A DNA stretch of 41,095 bases from Beroe ovata (GCA_946803715.1 CAMPET010000108.1:13602-54696), one strand, 5' to 3'. Shown: positions 1 to 11,276, counted from the first letter of the stretch. Notes: a model not told the origin generated them from the letters alone. Numbers and translations are program-made.

Positions 1-222
1 ATCAGGACTCTCAATGCCATCATCAACGATCAGACTGAGTTAGTGTTTTATACTGCTATTATCATACTAATCGCTAACATCCCATTTTATTAGAATACAC
101 AAGCATTGTACAATTGGGTTTCCGATTCTTGGGTCAACTCTGATCTTTCGTCTTATCCAAGTTCCCACTTGTTATGGATTGTCGGTTTACCCCATTACTA
201 CACGTTCCCATTATTATTGCAG

Positions 223-1768
223 GGAAGAGAATGAGGAGAAGCGGTCTGAGAACAGAAGTGAAGAGCAGAGGGAAGAAAGTAACAATGGAGCTCGGAGGGG
301 AGATGAGAATGGGGTACAGGGGGAAGAGAGCAGTAGCGGGTGCAAGGGGGATGAGAGGGGGACATCAGCTGCACAGAATGGTGAAGTACCCGACGACACA
401 GACACTTCTGAGGAGAGTGGAGCGGCGGAGACTGAACCTGTGATAAATCAGAATGGAGCAGCTAGAGAAAATCAAAATGGTGAGGGGAAGAGAAATTCAT
501 GATCTGGTAGTGAGAGTAGCAGTTCATCAGTCTGCTTATAGTAGTCTGCATGCAGCAGTTCAACATGATCGCATACTTCTTTGCAGAGAATGTGGCTGGC
601 CCAGGCACCGCGCCAAGGCAGGCTGAGGCAGGGAGTGAGCGGGCGGAGTCCGGCACTATCGAGACTCCCACTCCCAAATCAGTGGACTGCCTGGCGGCGG
701 GTGTGCACAGCCCTGTGCGCCTTGTCACACCCACATATGGCACTCCTTGTGCCATGCCCACCCCTACATCCATGTGAGTAGTGCACACCTTGGTTACAAA
801 GTGAGTTTAGTGATTCCTAGTTCATAGTGATTATGTAAGATAGAACTTCATCTGTGAAGATGACAGCTAGTATATCTCGGTAAGTATATTATGATTCTAT
901 AGTGAGTTCCTGCAGGTCGAACGTGAACACTCCTCAGTCCGCCCTTTCCACACCCTACTCCGTACAGCGCCGAGTGCCGTACACCCCGAGCGATGGTCGG
1001 TGTCGGCGGGCCACGTCCGAACCAAACCGACCCGTTATCCAGGTGTGTAGAGAGATGGCGTGGAACTTCCTCTACACCCTCGCTAATCACATCCCGCAGG
1101 AGGGATCCTGTGTTCTGCGGTGAGTACTGCGGCATTACTGTGACATGAAGATGACGTCACTTTGACATATAGTTGACGAGAATTGACTCTAACATAGAAA
1201 TAACACGACGTCACTGTGACATAAAGACTGCCTGACTATGACATGAAGTCACTTTTTTATGTTCAGTCACTTTTTTATTTTGAATTTCCTTTTTTGCTAC
1301 TTTTTAAAAATTTTATTGTCATTATGATGTATTGTGCACAGGACTGAAATAGTCCTCACAACATCGTTTGGCAAAGGTTTTTTGGAATCTGTTCAATGAT
1401 CGTGAAGTGCCATTGTTAATTATTCACATTTGCCCATTAAAGAGGCGATCCCCATCGGGGATTTTCAATCAATCAGTCACTGACTACTGTGACAGTGTGA
1501 CACAAAGATGACGTCACATCATTGACTTCCGAATTTCACATTACGAAAACACCCGCTCGTAACCGTCATCTGAACGTGTTTTTCAGTGTCACGTGTTTTC
1601 AGGTACGTGTCTGACTGTATCAAGGACCTGATATCCTGTTTCGAATCGGATGGTGACCGACACGTGGAGTTGGCAATGTTGTACAAACAGCATCTTGACA
1701 AGTATCCTCATTTCGCCAAGTCATGTTCCCTCCTCACTAACTATATAACCTGTCATACAACTCGGTGA
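223..1768 (+). CDS. Unrecognised protein, C-terminal part (4 exons, 5' end outside window)
   Basis: Four exons join in phase: 223–479, 587–773, 916–1119 and 1603–1768, each with good splice sites (donors GTGAGG, GTGAGT, GTGAGT; acceptors TTGCAG, TGCAG, TTTTCAG). The stop is at 1766–1768. The first exon codes for a highly charged, Glu/Ser/Gly/Asn-rich disordered stretch. The second and third are Pro/Thr/Ser-rich and probably disordered (for example TPTPKSVD, STPYSVQRRVPYTPSD). The last ~75 residues look folded and helical, containing MAWNFLYTLANHIP, YVSDCIKDLISCFES and VELAMLYKQHLDKYPHF. I do not recognise the family. The incoming phase at 223 shows that at least one exon lies upstream. It converges with the GT31 gene, whose stop is only 177 bp away. 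Confidence 0.6.
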
Positions 1769-1815
1769 CAGCACATGGTGACAGCACATGGTGACAGCAC
1801 CAGGTGACAGCACGT
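1764..1815. repeat. Four 13-bp tandem units over a stop codon
   Basis: The unit GGTGACAGCACAT repeats four times with small changes in the last two copies. The first unit contains the TGA stop of the upstream gene. The array fills part of the short convergent spacer. Confidence 0.8.
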
Positions 1816-1944
1816 GCAAATGGTAACAGTTTTCACATTGTAACGAGCAGCAGAGATTAACCAATGTAATGAACAAACCATTATTTGACGACAATGAGAT
1901 GCAGAAGAAGAACATTTTTAACAAATCAATTAACTTTTATCATT

Positions 1945-2645
1945 TTAATATTCAAATTTAAAGTTTTTCCAACACTCCACGCGACTGTCAATCGTCCTCA
2001 GACCGCCAAAACCCAAGTGTATAGCGGCTTTCTCACTCATAATCTCGCTTAACCGCCCGCAAAAATCCCTCCGGAAGGTAATCATTCCCGAAGTAATGCT
2101 GGTGATACCCAGGTTTAGTTTGTGTGCTATTTTCCCCACCGATCGATCCTCTGCCTCCTCAAGGAGGTGAACCGGGTAGTGTGCAATTTGGTGCACAACT
2201 GAGTGGTGCACCACATATCCCATACCAGAACACCACCTGTACGGTACATGGAGGTGCAGGGTGCACCGTGGACCACCGTACAGAGCGCGGGTGTTTTCGG
2301 CCAGTTTGTTGTGCTCCAGTAGTGTCCTTTCCCAGAGTGCAAAGTTGTGGAACATATCATCGTCAGTTTTGAGAATGTACTCGAAGTTAAATGTATTGTG
2401 AATGTACTGCATACCTTGCCGAACTTTGTGTATCAAATTGTCACGGGATTCACTGACGTTTGTGAAAATGATATCGGCAGTTTCAGTCTCGTCATAGTCA
2501 GCTTCCCCAGCTTTGCCGAGAATGTACAGAATCCTGATGTTGGCCCCATTCCTTCTCCAATCTGCCTCATTGTACCAGTGCCGTCTCGCAGCATGCCTTG
2601 AGTGCTTGTCAATGCTCAGAACCATAACGACCAAATAATAATAGT
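1945..2645 (-). CDS. Beta-1,3-galactosyltransferase-like (GT31), 3' exon only
   Basis: This exon codes for 232 residues of a GT31 catalytic domain, a Golgi type II membrane enzyme family that adds beta-1,3-linked sugars to glycans. Visible motifs in order: the N-terminal R-x-A-x-R-x-x-W element (HSRHAARRHWYNEADW), the DxD nucleotide-sugar/Mn site in ILKTDDDMFHNF, the PYRWCSGMGYVV segment (family Y-P-x-Y-C-x-G-x-G-Y-V), and EDRSVG at the place of the family's ED-V-x-x-G. The C-terminus ends in NFKFEY. There is no membrane anchor: the exon opens after an acceptor (CTCAG) at 2646–2650, two bases into a codon, and upstream exons are lost at the gap at 2764. B3GALT6-type is possible, but the acceptor specificity cannot be read from sequence. 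Confidence 0.8.
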
Positions 2646-2763
2646 CTGAGTTCTTATCAAGTGATTTCTCTTTATCTGATTGTGTGAGCCCAGCCCTATT
2701 CTCCAGTGTAACAATGTTACGAAGCTGAGGTTTATTGTGAGTAGCTATCAGTACAGTGTAGAT

Positions 2764-2764
2764 N
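2764..2764. other. Single-N contig join
   Basis: A single N separates the GT31 contig from the contig carrying MED12. No direct repeat flanks it, unlike the other Ns, so the amount of missing sequence is unknown. The 5' exons of GT31 and the upstream exons of MED12 may lie in this gap. Confidence 0.8.
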
Positions 2765-2765
2765 G

Positions 2766-2894
2766 GACATCGCTGCGTGTAGGACTGTCTTCATTTGCCC
2801 CGACAGGTCAGTCGAGGAGCGCTGTGAAGTCAGGAAGAAGGTGGAGGAGCGCAAGAGACAAAGGAATATTGCAGCTGATAACGGGGGAACTTGA
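2766..2894 (+). other. Open frame fragment, possibly a retroelement ORF1 or gene tail
   Basis: From just after the N to a TGA at 2892–2894 one frame stays open for 42 residues: a piece containing CRTVFICPDRS followed by a charged helix (VEERCEVRKKVEERKRQR) and a short tail. The pattern 'aromatic/hydrophobic–PD–x–EER–charged helix' is common in ORF1-type proteins of non-LTR retroelements. It could equally be the last exon of a lost gene. Too short to decide. The 2895–3196 stretch after it shows no coding exon. Confidence 0.25.
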
Positions 2895-3196
2895 GTCTGA
2901 TTGGAATGCGTAATGAGATTCGTGTGAAGCATTTGATGTGTATTTATATATTTCATAACGTCACATCACTTTTCAACTTCCATATATTTCAATATAAATA
3001 TGATTTGATTGTTTTTAAAGGGTACCAGTGTCATTATGTCCATAGGATGTGTTCAGGGCCCTAATTTGGTTCAGATATTTTACGATTTGTGAATTTGTTG
3101 AGTGAAATATTGAGTGAAAAGTTTTTGTATCTGATATCAAATTGAACTTTATCAAAATAAAAAAAATCTCACTCCTCCTATCTCACTCCCACTCAG

Positions 3197-6100
3197 AAGC
3201 TAGACTGGGGAATCCTCCTGCTGCGGTTGATCCGACACCCCGCTGTAGACAGCACTCGTCTTGGGGAGGGAGTGCTGTTCTACTCCATCCTGGACATGCT
3301 AGCCACCATAACCGAGCCACTGGAGACGGCGTGTTACTCAGCCGAGGATGCCACTGCCAGAACCATGTTCTTCAAGAAGATCTGTAATGAGATCCATGAT
3401 GTGGACAACCCTGTTAATCTGCAGGTGAGGTCAATTGCCCTTAGGTCGACATGCTCCTCTACTTATTACTGTATTGGACTGTTGGAACTGTCCTCCATAT
3501 TCTCAAATCTCGCGAATATAGTACACCGGGTTTCTGTGGCAGGTTCGACAGCTTCTGAGAATTCCACTGTATAAACACGAGATTACAGTAGTGGAACACA
3601 CCAGTGTCAATGAGGAGTGGTGTCAACGACAAACTCCGCAATACGAACAACTTTACCCAGGTACACATACACACACACATACACTTTCTCGCGCGCGAGG
3701 CACTCTGATAGGCGTGTCACGTATTCTTGATGCAGTGTATACATTACACCTGATGCAAAGTCATGTTGCAAAGTCATGTTGGTCATTTTGGTCATTTTGG
3801 TCACAGCTTTCAATAATCGTCACAGATCAATCACCTGTAACTTCTGTGTTACCCACGCCTCAATCAACAGCCACATTGGCACACGTGACAAGACGTGCGT
3901 CACACGTGTCAGGACGTCAGGAATCGCGCCTGTGTTCTGTGCACACACACAGCTGTGCAGCACTTATAAATATGTTTCGTAAGAGTGGTCAAACCGCCTC
4001 AAATCCCACGTGTATAATAATTTCAAAGCAGTTCAGACAGAAAACGGCGCCTTATAAGGACATGTCTGTTCTACTTTTAGCGAGAGAATGGTTACAGTTA
4101 ATCCTGTGTAGGGCGTTTACCAGGAGTTTACCTGGTTTAGTTATATCGGGGACAAACGATTACCATGAAATAGAGAAAGGACTAAAGTCAATAATACACA
4201 ATAGGAATACAGTTTACACTGTACAGCGTTCAGCATTATGTGATTCTCATTTGTGTGTGGCTACTACTGAGTGCTAGGCCCCCTTTCATGAATGTATTGA
4301 GGACATTTCTTCTGCAGATATACAAATATGTTCATTGTTCATTGTTCTTCCTGCATTTGAGTCATCTCGTCCAAAACTGGATGGGACGGCTCAAAAACAC
4401 CGTGGGTATCATCATGTAGATTGTAGATTCATGCCATTGAGATAATTTCACACACACACACACACGCAGGCACAGATTCGCTTTCTCACACTCACTTAGT
4501 AAGCCCCCCCCCTACAAATTCCGTAGTAAACCACCTAACTCGCACTCCTGATGACTGTAGTGCGAGTGAGAGGGAGGGGGTGTAACTCGAGATCAGGGTG
4601 CATGTGTGAGGTAAAACCAGCGTATCGCGTATAATAGTCAAATCATCTTCACGATAATCACACTCAAGCCTGATACATGCCTCGGCCTCCCTCATTGCGC
4701 AACCCCTGATTCCTCGACCCTCATTGCATACCCCTAATTGCGCACCCTCTGATTGCACAACCCCTCATTGCACACCCCCGCTCACTCACACACCTGCCCA
4801 GAGTTGAAGCCGGAGGGCTATGTGCCCGTGAGCAAGCACAGTGTCTCCCCATGGGAGCTGGTGGAGGGAGCTAAGGGAGGGTGCAACGTCGTGCCATGGC
4901 AAGAGTTGGGCGGGGTCCGATACGACAAGCAGCCCAACAAAATGGAGGTAACAACAGTCTGTGACGTGTCACTGACACCAGTCTGTGGCATTCTGCTGAC
5001 ACCANCAGCTTCTGAGAATTCCACTGTATAAACACGAGATTACAGTAGTGGAACACACCAGTGTCAATGAGGAGTGGTGTCAACGACAAACTCCGCAATA
5101 CGAACAACTTTACCCAGGTACACATACACACACACATACACTTTCTCGCGCGCGAGGCACTCTGATAGGCGTGTCACGTATTCTTGATGCAGTGTATACA
5201 TTACACCTGATGCAAAGTCATGTTGCAAAGTCATGTTGGTCATTTTGGTCATTTTGGTCACAGCTTTCAATAATCGTCACAGATCAATCACCTGTAACTT
5301 CTGTGTTACCCACGCCTCAATCAACAGCCACATTGGCACACGTGACAAGACGTGCGTCACACGTGTCAGGACGTCAGGAATCGCGCCTGTGTTCTGTGCA
5401 CACACACAGCTGTGCAGCACTTATAAATATGTTTCGTAAGAGTGGTCAAACCGCCTCAAATCCCACGTGTATAATAATTTCAAAGCAGTTCAGACAGAAA
5501 ACGGCGCCTTATAAGGACATGTCTGTTCTACTTTTAGCGAGAGAATGGTTACTGTTAATCCTGTGTAGGGCGTTTACCAGGAGTTTACCTGGTTTAGTTA
5601 TATCGGGGACAAACGATTACCATGAAATAGAGAAAGGACTAAAGTCAATAATACACAATAGGAATACAGTTTACACTGTACAGCGTTCAGCATTATGTGA
5701 TTCTCATTTGTGTGTGGCTACTACTGAGTGCTAGGCCCCCTTTCATGAATGTATTGAGGACATTTCTTCTGCAGATATACAAATATGTTCATTGTTCATT
5801 GTTCTTCCTGCATTTGAGTCATCTCGTCCAAAACTGGATGGGACGGCTCAAAAACACCGTGGGTATCATCATGTAGATTGTAGATTCATGCCATTGAGAT
5901 AATTTCACACACACACACACACGCAGGCACAGATTCGCTTTCTCACACTCACTTAGTAAGCCCCCCCCCTACAAATTCCGTAGTAAACCACCTAACTCGC
6001 ACTCCTGATGACTGTAGTGCGAGTGAGAGGGAGGGGGTGTAACTCGAGATCAGGGTGCATGTGTGAGGTAAAACCAGCGTATCGCGTATAATAGTCAAAT

Positions 6101-7117
6101 CATCTTCACGATAATCACACTCAAGCCTGATACATGCCTCGGCCTCCCTCATTGCGCAACCCCTGATTCCTCGACCCTCATTGCATACCCCTAATTGCGC
6201 ACCCTCTGATTGCACAACCCCTCATTGCACACCCCCGCTCACTCACACACCTGCCCAGAGTTGAAGCCGGAGGGCTATGTGCCCGTGAGCAAGCACAGTG
6301 TCTCCCCATGGGAGCTGGTGGAGGGAGCTAAGGGAGGGTGCAACGTCGTGCCATGGCAAGAGTTGGGCGGGGTCCGATACGACAAGCAGCCCAACAAAAT
6401 GGAGGTAACAACAGTCTGTGACGTGTCACTGACACCAGTCTGTGGCATTCTGCTGACACCAGTCTGTGACGTATTGCTGACACCAGTCTGTGACCTTTTA
6501 CTGACACCAGTCTGTGACGCATTGCTGACACCAGTCTGTGACCTAATGCTGACACCAGTCTGTGATGTATCACTGACACCAGTCTGTGACCTATTACTGA
6601 CACCAGTCTGTGACTCAACTCTGACACCAGTCTATGACCACTCACCACACCATACAGTTATACTATTTTTATTTAACACAACATATCAAGTCTTAACTAA
6701 CATCCCCCCGTTTGAAGGAGCGTCTCTGTGTGAATGTGCGAGGTCACACCCACGAAATTAGTATCGCTGACATCAGTCTGTGACGTATCGCTGACACCAG
6801 TCTGTGACGTATAGCTGACACCAGTCTGTGACGTATGGCTGCCACGTATTGCTGGCACGTATTGCTGACACGTATTGCTGACACTAGTCTGTGGCGTATC
6901 ACTGACGCCAGTTTGTGACGCATTGCTGACACTAGTGTGTGATATATCGACATATTGCTGACACCAGTCTCTTGTTGACATGCAATGAAATGTCACTGAC
7001 TCGGACACTTGTGTATGTTGCTGTGTTGACACCAATCACTGACACAAGAACATCGCCCAGGACTATAATGTCGAAGACGCCGTATTTCACCAACTCTCAA
7101 GACAAGAGGTAACTTGA
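3197..7117 (+). CDS. MED12: Mediator complex subunit 12, C-terminal exons
   Basis: MED12 is the large scaffold of the Mediator kinase module (with CDK8, cyclin C and MED13) and acts in the nucleus. Exons join in phase: 3197–3424 (KLDWGILLLRLIRH...YSILDMLATI, cf. human 'WAMLLLEII...TTVLDMLSVL'), 3543–3660 (VRQLLRIPLYKHEITVVE, cf. human 'VRQLLPLPKQTRDVI') and 4802–4947 (SKHSVSPWELVEGAKGG, cf. human 'TKQKISPWDLFEGLK'). The last two are repeated at 5006–5117 and 6259–6404 by an assembly overlap. A likely last exon, 7049–7117, is in phase and ends in TGA, but its acceptor has a weak pyrimidine tract. If right, the protein lacks the long Pro/Gln-rich tail of vertebrate MED12. Upstream exons are missing. 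Confidence 0.8.
3549..6461 (+). repeat. 1,456-bp direct repeat around N at 5005 (contig overlap)
   Basis: 3549–5004 and 5006–6461 match with a constant 1,457-bp shift. I saw one substitution (A/T, near 4097 versus 5554). Copy 1 stops inside the second unit of the 24-bp minisatellite, and copy 2 starts six bases into a MED12 exon. This is what an unmerged contig overlap looks like. It makes two MED12 exons and the intron between them appear twice. Confidence 0.85.
6413..6645 (+). repeat. 24-bp minisatellite in MED12 intron, ~10 units
   Basis: About ten units built on GACACCAGTCTGTGACGTAT plus four bases run head to tail directly after the exon ending at 6404. The period is a multiple of three and no stop occurs, so the MED12 reading frame stays open through the array as an octapeptide repeat (LTPVCDxx) up to a stop at 6759–6761. 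Splicing at the GTAACA donor would remove it. Confidence 0.9.
6767..6985 (+). repeat. Second, degenerate cluster of the 24-bp minisatellite
   Basis: The same unit returns about 120 bp after the first array, in the same orientation. It is interrupted by shorter units (GCTGCCACGTATT, GCTGGCACGTATT, GCTGACACGTATT). The copies are more diverged than in the first array. Confidence 0.8.
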
Positions 7118-7505
7118 CCCGCATATATTGAATATTCCATATTCTGGTGTTCTTATCTCCTCCAAACAGTGAGCCTCGTGGTTGTAAACCAAATCCAAAG
7201 TCTTATCTGTAGAAGTGTATGGGTATGCTGCAAACATAGCAAAAATCTGGAATTATCGTACCCAACTCTCAATCAAAAATGAGAAATTATGGAGTTCGGT
7301 ATCTTGGTACTAAGAATAAATGATCAGTGCTTTACCAAATAGTTAATAGGTTCTTATTGTTTTGTGTAGGATTTTGCCCAAAAAGTCAGCAATGAAGATC
7401 AAGTGTTATGTTTCGACCGCTTCTTGTGAGGTAACGTGTACAGTTTTTCATCGAAAACCATGGGATTGATGATCATCTAGTTGAAGATAGCATTCCCATA
7501 CTAAG

Positions 7506-9817
7506 ATGATGAGACGTATACACTATACAGTAACACTTGCTGTTACACAGGAGATACGACTGTTCAAAGTAGACCCGTCTATGGATAATGTATATGAGGA
7601 CCTAGTTCGTACCCTAATGGGCAGCTACCAGCGTCTATCTGACACAAGTACGTGTACTCCTTCATCAATAATACCAAGGAATCTGCTGCCTTATCATGGG
7701 CTCTTTCAGAAATGAAACTCTTAGGATTCAAATCAATTGCTGCAGTGCAAACCTTACATTCTCATATCTCTTTCAGCCCGGGCTGTACTAATGTACTGGT
7801 GTCGATGTGACGGTGCTAATGTAACGGTGTCAATGTAACGGTGCTAATGTAACGGTGTCAATGTAACGGTGTCAATGTAGCGGTGTCAATGTCCCCCAGG
7901 CAGTTTGACACTCACGTGGACTGACGAGGAGGGGGACGAGATTGTTGTGAGTAGCAATGGTGAACTGCAGGCTGCCCTGGAGGAAACTAACACTTCTACT
8001 CTCAAGATGCGTGCTACAGGTAACACATTGCTATCAAACATTGGGCTCATGAGTTTCAGACAAGCAATCATAATGATGTCACCTCGTAAATTTCCAATAA
8101 GGTATGCCAGTTTTTACCTCCCTAACCAGTAATTTCAGTGAAGGGCGGTGGTGATCCGGAAGATGACTTCCAATGGGATTCATTCCCCGTGAAGCTGACG
8201 AAGCCACACACCCTCCCTGATAGCCCAGCTCCTCTTGACAGAGACACCACACCGAATGATGACTCCATTTCATCCGGTGATGACGTCATACTATCTGGTG
8301 ATGACATCGTCCTGTCACTTGACACCTCTCTCCTGGGAGATCTCCCTGAGCAACCGGACAGTTACCCTGAGCAACCGCACAGTTACTCTGAGCAACCGGG
8401 TAGTTACTCAGAGAGTTCCGACTCAGATCAATGCTGCTGGAATGAGACTAGTGATTTCCATCTCCAAGATAACGCCATGGTCACGAGGAGAGAAAACTTC
8501 GGTGAGTCGAGAGGAAATTGTTTGAACGCCGGTGTTTTCGGGGTTTTGTTTCCCATTATCGAATATGAATGGTTGCTTTGACCAGCGTTCAGCCAATACC
8601 TACATAGGTTGGGATTAGGGAATACATAACGGCAAATTCCTGCAGGAACTCCATGTCCCGCTCTTGAGGAAATCCCACAATCAGCTGCACTTTCAACATC
8701 ATCCAACTCCTCGCTGATGTCAGAATTCCTCAAGAGGGAAATACTGAGGATGAGGACCAAGAAATCGAAGAAAAACGATAGCGAAATAATGATCACTCCC
8801 GACTTGGAACAAGCAGAATGCGAAAGTGCTAAAGATGAGGTTTCTGTCAGTGAAAATGACGATTCTACCCTCAAAGAAGTTGCAGTGGAAAAGAAAGTGT
8901 CAAATGAAGACCATTCGACTGATCTAATTTTGCCCAATGGCAAAGGAGATGGTGTAGAAAAGGAGTTTGATATGGAGAAATCTGTATCCAGAGAGAGCGA
9001 CTGTTCATCCTGGACAAATGATTCTGATAAAAACATCAATAAAGCTGATGTCAAAGGGGGATTTGATATGAGTCCATCTGAAAATGATGATTTCGTGCTT
9101 TGCTCAGAAGGTGAGTTCCTTTGAGATTATTTACATTGAGATAATTTACATTGATGAAACTATGAACCCCCTGATCCTTGCTTTGTTCAACCATCTTCAA
9201 CCCCACAGATCCCGTCACTGTCATTGCGGCTGGAGATGAACAGGCTACAGCAGCATGTGAATCCGGGAAACCACTGACATCTCCCACGGTTACAACTCCC
9301 TCTTCATCCACATCAACAGAGTCCTGCCCTACTGTCACGACAGGGCGAACCGATGTTGAACCTAATAACCAGCCTAACAACGAGCCTAATAACGAGCCAT
9401 CAACCTCGTGCAACATCCCAGCTTCAACAAGTTAGTTAAGAGATCTTGTTTTGCAAATTAAGAGTGCAGTTTTCCATATCCGAGCCCGAAGGGAGATGAT
9501 CGGCGATTACTGGCTCCAATCAAACAAATAGAATTAGAGATCTTCTCACAGTCCGATCGTAAAAATTTCTAAATGTGATCCCGATTAAATGTTATTGTAA
9601 ACTCTTAACTCTGTCCCCCGCAGTGAAACTACCAGATGCAATACACGCCGCGTTGGATTGCATGTTGGCAATGGGATACACAAATGAGGGAGAGTGGTTA
9701 GCTAACCTGCTCCTACACAACCGGGGGGATATCAACTCGGTTATTGATATCCTAAGCAGCAATGCCACAAAACAAGCTGCAATCAGACTTTTCCATGGGA
9801 TGGGGACGAGAAAATGA
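7506..9817 (+). CDS. SQSTM1: p62/sequestosome-like autophagy receptor (PB1–UBA), no ZZ finger
   Basis: Six in-phase exons (7506–7647, 7900–8019, 8139–8501, 8646–9110, 9209–9430, 9624–9817) give 501 residues. Start ATG at 7506 is chosen because it opens directly into the first PB1 strand (HYTVTLAVTQEIRLFKVDP). Residues 1–87 are a PB1 domain with the acidic OPCA-type loop (WTDEEGDEIVV). Residues ~442–482 are a UBA domain (LAMGYTNEGEWLANLLLHN; cf. p62 'MGFSDEGGWLTRLL'). p62 links ubiquitinated cargo to autophagosomes through PB1 polymerisation and UBA binding. The middle is acidic and Ser-rich with three E-Q-P-x-S-Y repeats (8344–8410). There is no Cys-rich ZZ finger, which p62 and NBR1 have, and I see no canonical LIR; DDFVLC comes closest. 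Orthology to SQSTM1 rather than NBR1 is inferred from PB1, UBA and length. Confidence 0.8.
7797..7893 (+). repeat. 15-bp minisatellite in p62-like intron 1
   Basis: Units of GTAACGGTGTCAAT or GTAACGGTGCTAAT are repeated about six times immediately before the polypyrimidine tract and acceptor of exon 2. Confidence 0.8.
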
Positions 9818-10660
9818 GATCAGGAGGATCTCCATTTCATTTGGGAGTATGCATAGTGGCTACAGCTGTTTCGCAAGAAAGTGCAGGGAACCTGCTGCAG
9901 TTTATGGATGGCTCAGCCCTCCTTTCTCAATAACTTATTGGAAAGTGACTATTTCGTCTCTCTGTTGGGACTGTGGAGGAATATAGAGGGAGTAGATAAT
10001 CCCTTCATCGGGAAAAAAGCGTACAAGAGGTTGACTTTCAAGTACATCGTCAATGATTTAAAATTTAAATCTATTTGAAATTTAATATTTAATTCTTTTA
10101 AATATGAGAATAACATTCAGTTTTTATGAATTTTGCTTTTTATTGATGAGTTGTAGTAATGAAAGATGAAGTGAGCATCAATTTCTCACTAGTGATAAAA
10201 TGAGTTGCTTTTTGTCTTATGTTTTAAATCTATAATTTCTAACCGAAATATTGTTAATATATATCAGATTAAGTTAAATTATAAGTAGTGATAACAACTC
10301 TTGCACAATCAGTTAAATAACATCATTGTTTAATCGCATATCCTATTGAGTATTGAAGATATTTACTCGATCTTTGTGTTCAATTAATCTCTTTCTCTCT
10401 TACAACCTAACTTGCACTACAAACACCATTAATTGTTCCCTTTCGATATGAAATGAATCTCTTACCGTTAGGTATGGCTAAAATTGGATATCTTACGTAA
10501 GCTGCTTGGTGTGAGAGATCCTTTGAAAACCTCTCTTGAGAGACGTCTCGCTGTAACTGAGGATACTCAATACTTCCTCGATCATTCACATGTGAACATC
10601 TTCTAGAAGTCCTTCTGCTGTCAGAAACATAATTTCATAAAGCTGATTTCACTGGGAGAG

Positions 10661-10670
10661 TCTCGCGAGA
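10661..10670. promoter_or_regulatory. TCTCGCGAGA promoter palindrome (allele 1 of JTB promoter)
   Basis: This exact 10-bp palindrome is the TCTCGCGAGA element known from CpG-type, TATA-less housekeeping promoters in vertebrates, reported as bound by BANP. Its equivalent position is about 40 bp upstream of the JTB start codon, so a core-promoter role for JTB is a reasonable inference. Confidence 0.6.
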
Positions 10671-11266
10671 GTTCCTTGTTTGGAAGAAGAGGATTCATNT
10701 TTTATAATTTTTTTTTCTTTCTATTGATGAAGTTGAAGTAATGAAAGATGAAGTGAGCATCAATTTTTCACTAGTGATAGAATGAGTTGCTTTTTGTCTT
10801 ATTATATTTTAAATCTATAATTTTTAACCGAGATATTGTTAATAGATATCAGATAAAGTTAAAGTATAAGTAGTGATAACAACTCTAGTACAATCAGTTA
10901 AATAACATCATTGTTTAATCGCATATCCTATTGAGTATTAAAGATATTTATTTGATGTACCTATGTATTACATAAATCTCTTTCTCTCTTACAACCTAAC
11001 TTGCACTACAAACACCATTAATTGTTCTCTTTCGATATGAAATAAATCTCTTACCGTTAGGTATGTCTAGCAGTGGATATCTTACCTAAGCTGCTTGGTG
11101 TGAGAGATCCAGTGAAAACTTGTCTTGGCATATATCCACTTGAGAGACGTCTCGCTGTAACTGAGGAGCTCCTCATTACTTCCTCATTCATTCACATGTG
11201 AACATATTCTAGAAGAACATATTCTGTCAGAAACCTAATTTCATAAAGCTGATTTCACTGGGAGAG

Positions 11267-11276
11267 TTTCGCGAGA
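11267..11276. promoter_or_regulatory. TTTCGCGAGA variant of the same element (allele 2)
   Basis: The second copy of the repeated region carries one change (T for C at position 2) in the same palindrome, 38 bp upstream of the JTB ATG. The flanks (GGGAGAG and GTTCCTTG) are identical. Confidence 0.5.

Noticed and set aside
4492-4758. 88-codon open frame on the complement, also at 5949–6215
   Set aside because: It lies in a MED12 intron, is low in information, and appears twice only because of the contig overlap.
7068-7110. ATG-starting first exon for the p62-like gene (MSKTPYFTNSQDK)
   Set aside because: Its donor phase does not fit the PB1 exon, while the ATG at 7506 opens directly into the PB1 domain.
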